This document shows, piece after piece, positions 1-9,700 of a stretch of 25,153 bases of DNA; position 1 is the first letter of the stretch, and each line of letters opens with the position of its first letter. The notes beneath the pieces are model-generated. The model worked only from the letters and a program-made list of their open reading frames with translations. It made no database searches and was not told the DNA's origin. This DNA is from Saccoglossus kowalevskii (lineage: Eukaryota; Hemichordata; Enteropneusta; Harrimaniidae), in NCBI RefSeq assembly GCF_000003605.2, contig NW_003130360.1, positions 393,733 through 418,885 on the forward strand. The letters run 5' to 3'. The position numbers were made by a program, and so were the translations under genes.

Positions 1-689
1 GCATCTATTTATATAAATACACATGGACAGAGAATATTTTTTGGAGCACTAAATGTGACAAATGCCCTACTGTCTGTGATAAATATACCACACCAGCTAC
101 ATAGTGCAAGACGAGGAGATGGGTAGGTAATGAAAACACACATTGACTGAAGCCTTGCAAAGGACTGAATTGTTGCCAATAGCAACAAACATACTGGGAA
201 AGTCAAAGACAGTGAAAAAACAAACAAAAAACACACAGGCATATAAATACTAACTTTCTGGGATCTTTATTGGCTCCAAGTAATCTAGAGTAGAACGATA
301 TGAATCATCGCTATACTCCGCCATCTTTATTTTAATATTAGATGCAACCATTATTTTATAGGGGACAACGGGTCATAACTTGAGGGGGTTAACACCCATG
401 ATTTTAAAAATGCCTTGATCAACAAGTTACAGGGAATAATATTTTGATTTTTCAGTGGACCAATAAATGCATTTAAAAACTCGACCACAACAGCAATGAA
501 AACAGCTTGCTGCATTATAAGTATCACTTCCCTGTCAAATTAGTGGTTCATACTTATTTGAATCTGAACATAACAGGCTAATTCTATCACACCTTGCTAG
601 GCTCGAACTTCCAGCCAATCAGAGTATTCCCTACAAATACTAGAGGGCGCTCTGACCAACAAATTGCCATTATCTAAATAAAAAGAACT
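1..689. other. Intergenic, no gene seen
   Basis: AT-rich DNA. The short minus-strand ORF at 9-242 is hydrophobic and low in complexity, with no family resemblance. A CTCF-like site is noted at 640-652. No other supported feature. Confidence 0.6.
638..652 (+). promoter_or_regulatory. CTCF-core-like motif
   Basis: The sequence TACTAGAGGGCGCTC fits the bilaterian CTCF core (CCASYAGRKGGCRS-like) apart from its first bases. It sits about 45 bp outside the left edge of the duplicated SDR segment. Function is inferred from the motif only. Confidence 0.3.
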
Positions 690-1697
690 GCTAGTTAGTA
701 GTAAAATGTATTTATTATAGATTGTTCTGTACATGTATTGTTAAGTGCATTAGATTATCAAAAAGCACACATAAAATTGTGGCTATATCAATCAGATATA
801 TTGTTTTATTGTCATTAAATTGGATCAAAACATCACCAGTTTATCACTACATGACATCACATCACATGCAATCACTACAACACCATACTGTATGTAATTG
901 TTAAATCACTAAATACATTAATCACTATGTTATGTTACATGGTATCATTACACAACCTATAATAGAAATTTAAATTCTATGAAGTTAACAAAGTCATTTT
1001 GACAATAATTTTCTGAATTGAAAAAAATATGTGACCAAATTACAAAAAACTGTATTTGGTTTGATGTGGGAATTTGTAGGTTGACTCAAAGCTCAGTACC
1101 CATTTATTGACACGATTATATAAAATTTCACGATTTGTGCCAAGTACATTTACAATGGTTTATTGTTTCAAAACGTTTTTGTCAAGAAACTTGACAAACA
1201 ACTTCTCAAAAAATGTAAATATTTATATTAATTGTATTTTCTTTTGACATTTGAGATTAAATATACCAGTGCAAAAGGTTTCTTCAAAGTAAAAATATTT
1301 GTAATGAATAAACTAAATTCAACTTTCAAAATTGTGACATGCTTTACAACAATTTTCTGAATAACTCTAATCAGAGTAGTTTTTTCAATAATTACTGCAT
1401 ATTTGAAATAACTTATTTCAGATTTAATGTTGGCCTAATCTGGTAAAATATTCGACAGAAACAAATCCAACATGGCAGTCGATGAGTGGTCGGATAAAAG
1501 CATAATAATCCTGGCTCCTGAATACCTTGCTTGCAGCCACCGAGGAGTGCACCACGAACATAACGACAGAGAAATTTCTGTTAATGAAACAGAACAATGC
1601 AATGTTCTTCCTTCATACTTGTACCATACAACTTTAACAGCTCAGGAGTGGGGTCATCCATCATACTATGGTACACACATACATGTGTCCTGTATTT
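690..1697. repeat. Segmental duplication, left copy (SDR last exon plus 3' flank)
   Basis: The stretch from TTAGTAGTAAAATGTATTTA (about 698) onward parallels 17458-18745 in the same order, with many indels. Shared landmarks: TAGTAGTAAAATGTATTT; CACTACATGACATCACAT; the TATGTAATTGTTAAAT block; a TTTATT in TGGTTTATT; and the SDR exon. Divergence is high enough to indicate an old event. Confidence 0.8.
1391..1697 (-). pseudogene. Broken duplicate of the SDR last exon
   Basis: Read on the minus strand, this matches the SDR last exon at 18385-18761 nearly base for base over long blocks: the VYHSMMD..TPELLKLYGTS start and the later CRYVRGALL and LSDHS-like parts. Just after the YGTS codons about 30 bp are missing, which shifts the frame and brings in a stop (CATTAA). 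Further small indels follow, including loss of part of the ARYPEGPG segment. The 5' part of the exon (SIISRDKMD) and its acceptor are gone, and no other SDR exons are recognisable nearby. It is therefore a dead fragment from a segmental duplication. Presence of a 3' UTR and genomic flank argues against a simple processed copy, though a retrocopy including the 3' UTR is not excluded. Confidence 0.85.
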
Positions 1698-3569
1698 AAA
1701 GATGTTGCACACTCCCATTTCTACTGGTACACAAAAATATAGAAATTATTTGGTGACGTCACAGTATTCTATATCACATACTAAGGGAAGCACTGGAAAC
1801 AAATTCATCTGTAAGTGTGCTATTTCATTCATTTACATCGTGTAATAATGAATCTATTATATAACAATTATTACACAACAGTCTGAGTTATATTACTGGT
1901 ATATTTCTGATAACATATACAGATGTTTCACGATATCACTAATTTTCTATTTATGTTAAAAAATACTGGCTTATTTCCCAGGGTTAGGCTAATACAATGT
2001 GTTGTTAATATTTACAGTAAGTGTTTCACAAATGAAATGGCCAAATGGCAGCCCTTTTAAGATTAAAATGTTATCACATATGTTCACCATTCATCATTAT
2101 ATCAGACAAATGCACATGAATTCTTGTCAGCATCAAATTCAAAATGTCTGACAGTGGACAGTTCCACAGAGCCATTATTTCAACAGGCTTGGACCAATCA
2201 TGTTAAAGCTACACACATATATCACACATCAGGTTATATATCTCATGTCTATAATAAAAATGAGGAATATGACACAGCCAATGAATAGTTTAATTTGAAC
2301 TTCCAGATAAGGTAAACGTAATTCCCCAATCATCAAATTATTGTACAGTATAACCCCTGTTTTACAAAGTTTTATTGAAAACACACTTTCAGGCCAGCTG
2401 CTTTGATGTTTTCAGTTGAGAAATTAAGACCAGTAGCAACACGGCTTGTATCTATTACAAGAAATCAATATATCCAACCTAATATAACCTGTTATAATGC
2501 TGACCTTTGGAGGTACATACCAATTAAAACTAGTTAAAAAACCTACTGAAAATATTCATGTGTTAGTTAACTTAAATGTGTGTGCAAATGATGAGTATCT
2601 GTTAGCTAGATCAGTAGACATTTAGTTCATAAGCGGAGTATTCACATGTGAGCACCCTTGATCTCCCCAATGTCGTGTACAACATCAACTACAACCAAGT
2701 AAAAGCTTTGTATTGAAAATCATTAAATATATACAAACACAGGTTCTCTACTCATTGATATGTAGAGAAAGCATTTTATACTCGGTGCTATGACCTCTAT
2801 GGCACATCCCACTAACCCCACATAGCACAGCAAACAGTTCACTTTGTCAAGACACCCATTTTGATGACTGAGCCCCTGGTGCATATTAGTTGCGTTTCCT
2901 GCGCATATTGATGTCTCCACAATATCCTGGTTCCAGTGGATTTCAATACGAACTTGTCTGACTCCATGCTCGCTGGTTTACCACATCTATACACATGTAC
3001 ACCGGGTAAACACTTTTTACTAAAGGTGGGTTATGTTAAAAAAACAGTTGCTATATCGTTTTTGTTTTGTTATTTATTACATCCCCAAAGAAATTCAGTT
3101 TTTGACGGCATCTGTCTGTATTAATTCCCATGAAATATTCCAACATATTGTCTAATATGAGTGATATGATTTTGTCCAAATAGTTGATAATAACTATAAT
3201 ATTAATTTTACCAGATAAACGTCACCCATGGAATCAAATGTGTTTGGGGATGGATGATGGATTTGTCTAACTAACGATGCATCCTTAGAATGTCTATACT
3301 ATACATGACGATCAAATGTCATGGAACGCGGGTATGCGGGGAACCAACTGTTGGTTGAAGTCCATCACAAACCAACCTTGAATTTATCATTGCCATATGT
3401 TACACACATTTATAGAACCACTGGATGTCTCATATACATGGTTTAAAGATTCTAGTAGTGATTAACAATAGTATCAACAATACAAATCAGGGGGTAGAAT
3501 TTCAAAACGTTTAGTCTAAAGTATAACTTTACTTAACAAGGGTATTGTTATATCCTTATACAGATTATT
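1698..3569. other. Region upstream of the HNMT-like gene, no gene seen
   Basis: AT-rich. A patch at about 2035-2250 (ATGGCCAAATGGCAGCCCTTTT, later TCACACATCAGGTTATAT) resembles the SDR intron near 19965-20060, so the duplication may once have reached further. Short ORFs here have no recognisable protein character. The HNMT promoter and any 5' UTR exon should lie here but cannot be placed. Confidence 0.5.
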
Positions 3570-3756
3570 ATGACTGAACGTATATCTTGTCTAATAAATT
3601 ATGGTACGGAATATTATGACAGAATGGGCGTACTATTTGGACCCAACAAAGCAGCAGTAACCTCAACTGGCAATCAAAACATCAAGAAAGCTCTGGCGAA
3701 ATTGAAACGAGACCCATCATATGAACTACGTGTTTTAGCAATTGGTAGCGCGACCG
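3570..3756 (+). CDS. HNMT-like gene, coding exon 1
   Basis: Starts at ATG and encodes residues 1-62 plus the first base of Gly63. It ends at a consensus donor (GTAAGT from 3757). It contains the SAM-binding glycine loop, which spans the splice junction. Confidence 0.9.
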
Positions 3757-6700
3757 GTAAGTACTGCAGTTCATAATAATAATTATTTGTATGTATAATA
3801 ATATTGCTCTGGTGTGTTTACAAGAAACCATTTAAAACACATGAAAATACAAGTAACTTGTTGAATATGGAGATAAAATTTATCTCTAGGTTTTGTTATT
3901 AAAAGTTTTAGTTCACTGTATTTATTATATTGTGACGTAAAATGCGGGTGGGGCCTTTGTGGGGCTACTCCGCATTCAGGAGCTGGAAGCTTGTCTTTAA
4001 TACAGGTCTGGTGTCTAATAATAGACATCTCTGGTAGCGTGCTTATCCTATAAGTCTTCTCCCTTCAGCTTGTCCGCTTTCACGGGTTGGGGATCGTTTT
4101 GGTTAAAATATATTACCACAACTGAGGCAGTGCAGGGAAGGAAATATACTGATAACGAATACAATAAATAAAAACAACACAATATATAAGGTTTTCTTCA
4201 CTTTAATACATAACTAGTACAGGGTGCTAGTCACAAGAACCAGCAAGGATTGGGGATATACAGTAAACAAATAAAACTTAGGACATGATCGATGCTGCAG
4301 GGAACACTCCACTCTCCGGTGAACAGCAATGTACAATGTTGCGTTCCGTCGTATCTGGCACACTGTCAAAGCAGCTGCACTACACACTCGTGCTCTGTGT
4401 CCAGGAAGTATCGGCAACTGCACTGCTATCTGCTGATACTAGTAGCACCGGTACGACGGGAGCATTTCGGGGAGTAAGCGTCATTGGTCTTGTTGATCAG
4501 CAGTGAATACTGCACAGCACGTCTGTATAGAGTACAGCTCACTGAAGTCAAGAATCAGCATCACAGGATGTTACATGATCAATTACTTGTCTCAACTTAA
4601 ATACTACAACTAAATTATGGCCAAGGAAATGATTGATTATCTCGAAATAGCGGACACATCAGTGTAAAGAGGATGCCAATTTTAGTAGTGGAATAAACCA
4701 CACTTTATCCAAGATCTACTAATTTAAGGTAGGAGACTTGGGTCAATGATGTCATATCTATTTTCATTGCCAACAACTCCAAGGTATTTCACAATCACCA
4801 TGCAACTGCCTGGGACATACCATTATGCCACAGGGAGAGATGTATGTATCTCAAATTGTGCTGACAACGCAATCCAGTGACTGTATCAGTAGTCTAAAAT
4901 AGGTGATTTTCCGTACAATTGCGAGATCTCGCGAGATGCATGAAAGACGCGCGTCGAACGTCTGCCGCAAAAATCGAACGATTTGATTTTGAACTAGAAT
5001 TTCTTTATTTCGTAGCTTACATTGACCGGCCGATCTTCGACAGAGGAATATTGCTTCCGAATACCCTTACTTAATCGAAATTGCCTATCATCAAATGTGG
5101 ACAGCACATTATTAAGCATGGAAATGTCCCCGAAATACTTTCGCGTTTGTCGAATCCCACGCGATGTTTGACGCGACTACGACGCTATGACCTTTGTTTG
5201 TCCTGTTTTTACGTTCGATTTCACGCATAACGCGTGATTCTCGCAGTGTACGGAAAATGGTCTATTAAGCATGTGCAATGGGTTGTTGCAAAGTATCCAA
5301 ACATGAGTGTTTTTCATTCACACAGCTATGGCTCTGTACTTTTTACTTACAGTTTATGTCACAATATTATAGTATAAGATTGTTTAAACTATGTTATTAT
5401 TTACGTATGCCTGAGCATTTTTACAGATTGAAGGTATGCCGAATCATATAATGATCATTAAAATTAAAATGATCATTAACACAACATTATAATCATTCAA
5501 TTAGGTCAAAAAGTTTGAATAACAACGAGAGTTTATTCCGTTGTTTGGTTTTCACTTTAAATTTGGTAAACTGCCAATTACAGAACAATTTGTTATATTT
5601 GTATGTTAAAGCTAATAACGCAAGGTATGTCAATGTAACTGAATGTAGACCATACTTGTTTTATAGAAGAAGTGAACTTTAAATGAGTTGCTCTATATAA
5701 TATTAAATTGTCTTGCACCACTAATTAATGTAGTTCTGGAAGTGCAGATAATGATGCTTGATTTGTTGTTTCTGTTGTACATTGAAATAACAGTGGGCAA
5801 AATGTTTATGCACCTTTCAACGCGCATCAGCACATGTGACTTAGTTATATTCAAAATGTCTGTGCAGCGATCAGAACCAACCTTGTTTAAATACAGGATT
5901 TAGATTATGGAGAATGCGATGTTTCACCAGGGATAACGCGTTTTGCATTGATCTGTCAATAAATCAATCGTTTTACTATATCCAGCAATTTGTTTAATTG
6001 GTATAATAGTTTTCCTCTCCTCCCTCTATCTTTCCTCACTTACACAAGTGGACAAAAAAAGTTTAGTAACAAGTATTTCATCCTTTGTACACACTCGCAA
6101 CAGCGCGTATTTTTTTTCATTTTAACAGGGGTACTTTTAAAAGTACGACATTAGTTTATTATAAATCATTGCGTTAACATTATTATTCTTTTATATAGGA
6201 TCGATAGACGAAGGCATCATTGACACTCTTTGTGAAAAGTATTCTAAGATAGCAAATACAGTCATAGAACCTGCGTTAAGTGGAATAGATGATTTTAAAG
6301 AGCGTGTGAAAACACATCAAGATAAATGGTCTGGAGTCACTTTTGACTTCCGGGGGCAAACTATTGAGGATTATCTAGAAAAGTTGGATGAACTTCAAAA
6401 ATATGACGTCATTCATGCATTACATTGCGTGTATCACTTCGCAGATCCACGTAATAGTCTGGTTACTCTGTACGGGATGCTGGATACAAATGGTTTATTT
6501 ATAATAAGAGCTAATACAGGTAATGTACCTAATTATAACCCAATTAGTAGTGACCATTGATTAAACTACTAAAAAGATAAGTAATTATGTTTTATATAGT
6601 GTCATCTTTTATAAAAAAAAACCTGTGTCTTACATGTATGCACATTCTCTTCCATGTAGGACACTGGGAAGATTGCGCATTGAAAATCGGCGAATACTAC

Positions 6701-7003
6701 CACGACCCACGTAGCCATTACATAGGGACAAAGTATATTAAGACATTGTTGCGTTCAGCTTTACCATCTGCAAATATAGAGTCTTACTACACCGAATCAC
6801 CACTGAACGTGAGCGATTGCTTCAATGACGACTCCGTAGATGGGAATAAAAAAATTGATTTCATCTTCCAGGTTTTGAATTTTCGTCAAAGTCTACCTCC
6901 TGAAAAACAGCAGATTTTTCTCGACTTTTTGAAAAAATGCTGCAATGAGGAAAACGGTGAGATGATCTTCAACAAACAAGATGAAGATTTGGTTATTTAT
7001 TAA
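3570..7003 (+). CDS. Histamine N-methyltransferase-like SAM-dependent methyltransferase, 3 exons, complete
   Basis: Exons 3570-3756, 6199-6519 and 6660-7003 join in phase (both introns phase 1, GT-AG) to give 283 codons; human HNMT has 292. The family is cytosolic and transfers a methyl group from SAM to histamine or related small amines. Visible: the N-terminal helix with YYDRM (residues 15-19); SAM motif I VLAIGSATG (55-63), matching the family's LSIGGGAG; the acidic motif IEP (84-86); a YDVIHALHCVYHF strand (131-143) matching the family's WDFIHMIQMLYYV; SDCF (221-224); and a C-terminal IFN (272-274). The start is the first ATG, at the position expected for the family; an AG at 3561-3562 just upstream suggests a spliced 5' UTR. 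Oddity: the human histamine contacts Glu28, Gln143 and Asn283 align with Ala28, His138 and Lys275, so the substrate may not be histamine. The family is certain; the substrate is unknown. Confidence 0.92.
3930..4580. other. GC-richer intronic block, unassigned (possible LTR remnant)
   Basis: Base composition changes sharply from the AT-rich intron around it. It begins near TGTGACG (3931) and ends near TGTTACA (about 4569), which are weakly inverted TG..CA-type termini. Inside are AATAAATAAA near 4163 and a TATATAA near 4182. Several short overlapping ORFs exist on both strands, but none resembles a known protein. A solo LTR or other repeat is possible; no target-site duplication is visible. 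Confidence 0.25.
4899..5266. mobile_element. MITE-like element with terminal inverted repeats, CpG-rich
   Basis: The left end reads GATTTTCCGTACAATTGCGA (from about 4904) and the right end, reverse-complemented, reads CCATTTTCCGTACACTGCGA (ending about 5260): near-perfect inverted repeats about 365 bp apart. There is no coding capacity. The interior is unusually rich in CpG (CGCGAGATG, GACGCGCGTCG, CACGCGATG, AACGCGTG) against an AT-rich intron. The superfamily cannot be assigned, and the target-site duplication is not clear (TA or TTAA is possible). Confidence 0.7.
4927..4936. promoter_or_regulatory. TCTCGCGAGA palindrome
   Basis: A perfect 10-bp palindrome lies just inside the left terminal inverted repeat of the MITE. 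In vertebrates this exact motif is a known core-promoter element; whether it is functional here is unknown. Confidence 0.35.
6199..6519 (+). CDS. HNMT-like gene, coding exon 2
   Basis: Acceptor TTATATAG ends at 6198 and the donor GTAATG starts at 6520. It encodes the rest of residue 63 to residue 169 plus one base: motif II (IEP), the central beta strand with HALHCVYHF, and the NGLFIIRA strand typical of this methyltransferase fold. Confidence 0.9.
6660..7003 (+). CDS. HNMT-like gene, last coding exon
   Basis: The acceptor is CCATGTAG, ending at 6659. It encodes residue 170 to the stop (TAA, 7001-7003). It carries the substrate-lid and C-terminal strand region (SDCF; GEMIFNKQDEDLVIY). Intron 2 is only 140 bp, against 2.4 kb for intron 1. 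Confidence 0.9.
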
Positions 7004-7022
7004 GTAACACTACTGTAGCTTG

Positions 7023-7028
7023 AATAAA
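7023..7028 (+). terminator. Candidate polyadenylation signal of the HNMT-like gene
   Basis: A canonical AATAAA lies 20 bp after the stop codon, followed by a second overlapping AATAAA-like run. It would give a very short 3' UTR. Placement is plausible but no transcript evidence is available. Confidence 0.5.
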
Positions 7029-7033
7029 ATAAA

Positions 7034-8259
7034 ATATAAATGCTATATATAATAGCTAGCTAAAGCAAATTAGAAATATGGCAACGACAGGGTGGGTTCA
7101 TTCCTGTCAATTAGCTTTATTTATGTCGTTGATACATAAGAATTGGGAATACGTATTATTTGCTGATTCAATTTCAAATGTAAGAAGCAAATATTGATGA
7201 ACTTTTATTGTAGTGTATTGTACGATTTACGGTAAATTTAACTGGGGTTATATGCACGCAAAACAGGAAAAATAGTGAAGCGAAAAATAACTTGTTTATA
7301 GCGCAGACAATATAACTATCAAAAAACAATTAATGCAAAATAAATGAAATTATATTCTGCTAATAATGTTTCACAGTATGTCTGTAGAGCTGATACCCCT
7401 GGTGGCCTACGCATTATCAGTTGTAATGGAAGAAATGTTTAATGCAAAACATATATATAGCACATCTTGTAAGTGTTTCTACGATATTGGATTTAGTTAC
7501 TGTCTATAGTCATTCTCATACAGTAGGGTCAGTGAGAAAATTATTGTTAATCTCTGTAATTATAATTATTTATATCTACATTAAATAATTTTAAAATAAT
7601 ACTGCTATTTTTATGTAACCATCATCAATCTCAAATTGAAGGAAAATAGGACCATTTTCTACCTAACCTACACTACTCAAGTTTAATCGATAAAATATAA
7701 TTATTTATATATACATGGACCAGGTAAACATAAACAGAAAACCACCATTCTTAACACAATAGGCGCCAAAGTGTTATCAACAACTCAACTACTTTCGGGA
7801 GAAGTGAAATAGATGGGATGGATTGTCTATCATTTTTCACAAGATGTTCTGTAATTAAAATGTGTTATAGAAACAATCAGGCCAGTAAACAGAACGGAGA
7901 TGCCATGTTTCTTTTCAACGTTTTATTTGACGTTACGTAACAGTGATGCAACGAATAAAATTATAAGTTTCGAAAATGAATACAAAGATCCACAACAATC
8001 CGAGTTTGACTTCAAATACAGTGTACATGCCAGTATATGCTTACATATGAATTTGCGCTATATGATACATTCACACTGCCTAACAAAGTGCATGTAAGTC
8101 AGTATGAAACAAATATAACAACACCTTACGCTTTAAATTATTTCATCACAGAGTCATATGCCCTATATAAGTCCAGTGTTATAAAGTTTCTTTTTTGCAC
8201 TCTGTACATGATATATTCGTATATATTCTGTGTCGCATACGACTTGTTTACCAATTCCG
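7034..8259. other. Intergenic, no gene supported
   Basis: AT-rich downstream flank of the HNMT-like gene. Two overlapping plus-strand ORFs at 7900-8097 and 8037-8264 read moderately like protein (for example LYDTFTLPNKVHVSQYE) but match no family I recognise, and no splice-consistent exon structure can be shown. Confidence 0.45.
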
Positions 8260-8268
8260 TGTGACTGA

Positions 8269-8281
8269 GAATGTTCTAGAA
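8269..8281. promoter_or_regulatory. Heat-shock element (perfect GAA-TTC-GAA trimer)
   Basis: GAATGTTCTAGAA is three inverted nGAAn units in exact 5-bp register, which is the HSF trimer site. It lies about 150 bp before the TATA-like box at 8420. Confidence 0.6.
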
Positions 8282-8360
8282 CCGTACTGTGTCTGGGTGG
8301 AATTTTTAGAAACTGGTTGAATAGGTAATAGAACACTGTATGAGGCAATAGAAGGTAATG

Positions 8361-8373
8361 GAACATTCTAGAA
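8361..8373. promoter_or_regulatory. Second heat-shock element (perfect trimer)
   Basis: GAACATTCTAGAA is again GAA-nn-TTC-nn-GAA. Its start is 92 bp after that of the first site and it ends about 47 bp before the TATA-like box. Two perfect trimers this close suggest function or recent ancestry. Confidence 0.6.
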
Positions 8374-8419
8374 ATTTGTAGTAAGTTCCAGACTCATTAT
8401 GTATGCTGATGTAATGGTC

Positions 8420-8428
8420 TATTTATAG
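8420..8428 (+). promoter_or_regulatory. TATA-like box in the LTR-like block
   Basis: TATTTATAG downstream of both heat-shock elements. The following CAGCACTGAGATCAG (about 8457-8471) is a reasonable start-site distance. There is no transcript evidence. Confidence 0.3.
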
Positions 8429-8846
8429 ACAGTGTGGGTATACAGGGAAGTTGTTCAGCACTGAGATCAGATCGGAGATCTCGTTGAATTGTATTGGAGT
8501 TTAAGTATCTAGTCATTGGAGTAGTGGAGTTTTACCGCGTTATTGTACTTGATGTTTGCAGAGTATAATAATACCAGTACCAGTTGAAACCTCATCTGTT
8601 GGCTCCGTGTTCGTATGTTATCATCGCCGCCAGGGAAGTCTTCTGTTACTGTGTTACTATGAAATACTTAATAAAAACTGACGCAAATTAATTCTCCACT
8701 GTCCACTGATGCATTCATTTATGTTTTATTTGTTCTGACTGACATTCATGTTACACAACTGGTTTGTCTGAACCTCAAATTACTCCTTTTTATTGAACTC
8801 CATTTAAAGAAACATTTTTTGAGCATATGCGGTCAATTCATTAGGG

Positions 8847-9700
8847 TAAGGAACCAAAAGTGACATGCTCCTAATAGAATGAGAAGATCTACTGGCTAAG
8901 TAATTAAATGAAATAATTAAAATGATACAAATTCACTGTACTACATATAATCTACAGCCCCATGCAAAATAAAGTGGATGGTTTGTGCTATAACAACCTG
9001 TAAGGAAACCACGAATGATATGTTTTTTAATAGAATGAGAACATCTAATGGCGAAATAAATATGATAAATGTTCAGAATAATATCATTTCATTGAATTGC
9101 ATATAGTTTATAGTCCCCATGTCAAATAAAATACATTTAGTGACATTAGTGATTGGTTTGTACTATAACGGCAAGTAAGGAAACCAGGAACGATAGATAT
9201 CTAATGGCGAATTAAACAAATGAAATGTTCAGAATAATGTTCCTGTGTCAAATTAAGTAAATACAGCAACGATAGTGGGTGGTGTGTGTTATGTAAGAGA
9301 ATCAATAACGACAAATCTAATGGAAATAAACCTTTGATTTGTTCAAAAAGGTGTCAATGCATTATACTACATATATTGTATTGATCCCATGTCAAATAAA
9401 GTAAACACTGTGACGTTAAGGAACTTGTGACTTGTAAGGAACCAAAAACGACATGAGAATTTCGAATGGCGAATTGAAAACTCAAAATGATACAAATTCA
9501 CTGTACTACATATATTCTAATGCTTCTATGTCATGTAAAGTAAATACAGTGACGTTAGTGGGTGGTTTGTGATATAACGACCTGCATAGAAACCAAGAGC
9601 AATATAAATTAAACGATCGTTTAGCGAATTAAATAATTGAAATGTTAAAACCGTTGCACAATAATATATATTTATAATCAGCTATATGCCTCAAAATAAA
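8847..9700. repeat. Degenerate tandem repeat, about six units of 120-175 bp
   Basis: The anchor TAAGGAAACCANGAACGAYA recurs at about 8847, 9001, 9176, 9294, 9435 and 9583. Each copy is followed by CTAATGGCGAATTAAA, ATGATACAAATTCACTGTAC, CCCATGTCAAATAAAGTAAA and AGTGACGTTAGTGGGTGGTT in variable states of decay. It has no coding potential and is a minisatellite or satellite remnant. Confidence 0.8.

Larger units (their letters stand above)
3757..6198 (+). other. Intron 1 of the HNMT-like gene
   Basis: This 2.4 kb intron lies between the exon 1 donor and exon 2 acceptor. It holds a GC-richer unassigned block (about 3930-4580), a CpG-rich inverted-repeat element (4899-5266) and two copies of the palindrome AATGATCATT near 5450-5476. 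The rest is AT-rich with no recognised feature. Confidence 0.85.
8260..8664 (+). mobile_element. LTR-like block (possible solo LTR) with heat-shock elements
   Basis: The block starts near TGTGACTGAGAATG and ends near CTGTTACTGTGTTAC. It has an LTR-like order: upstream enhancer motifs (two heat-shock elements), a TATA-like TATTTATAG at 8420-8428, a G+C-richer body, an AATAATACC run near 8567, and a GTTGGCTCCGTGTTCG tail. No internal retroelement genes adjoin it and no target-site duplication is clear, so solo-LTR status is an inference. Confidence 0.35.

Noticed and set aside
9-242. Hydrophobic 77-codon minus ORF as a membrane peptide
   Set aside because: Low-complexity composition and no gene context; typical chance ORF in AT-rich DNA.
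4020-4110. Possible tRNA or small nuclear RNA in a structured-looking stretch (TTCAGCTTGTCCGCTTTC, then GGGTTGGGGATCG)
   Set aside because: No cloverleaf with A and B boxes in the right spacing and no known snRNA motif.
4285-4506. Short ORFs on both strands of the GC-richer intronic block
   Set aside because: Open frames on both strands are expected in GC-richer DNA; no protein resemblance.
7900-8264. Overlapping plus-strand ORFs resembling a short gene
   Set aside because: No recognisable domain, two frames needed, and no supporting splice or start context; too weak to call.
8847-9700. CRISPR-like array
   Set aside because: Units are long, diverged and without unique regular spacers, and the window is an animal genome.
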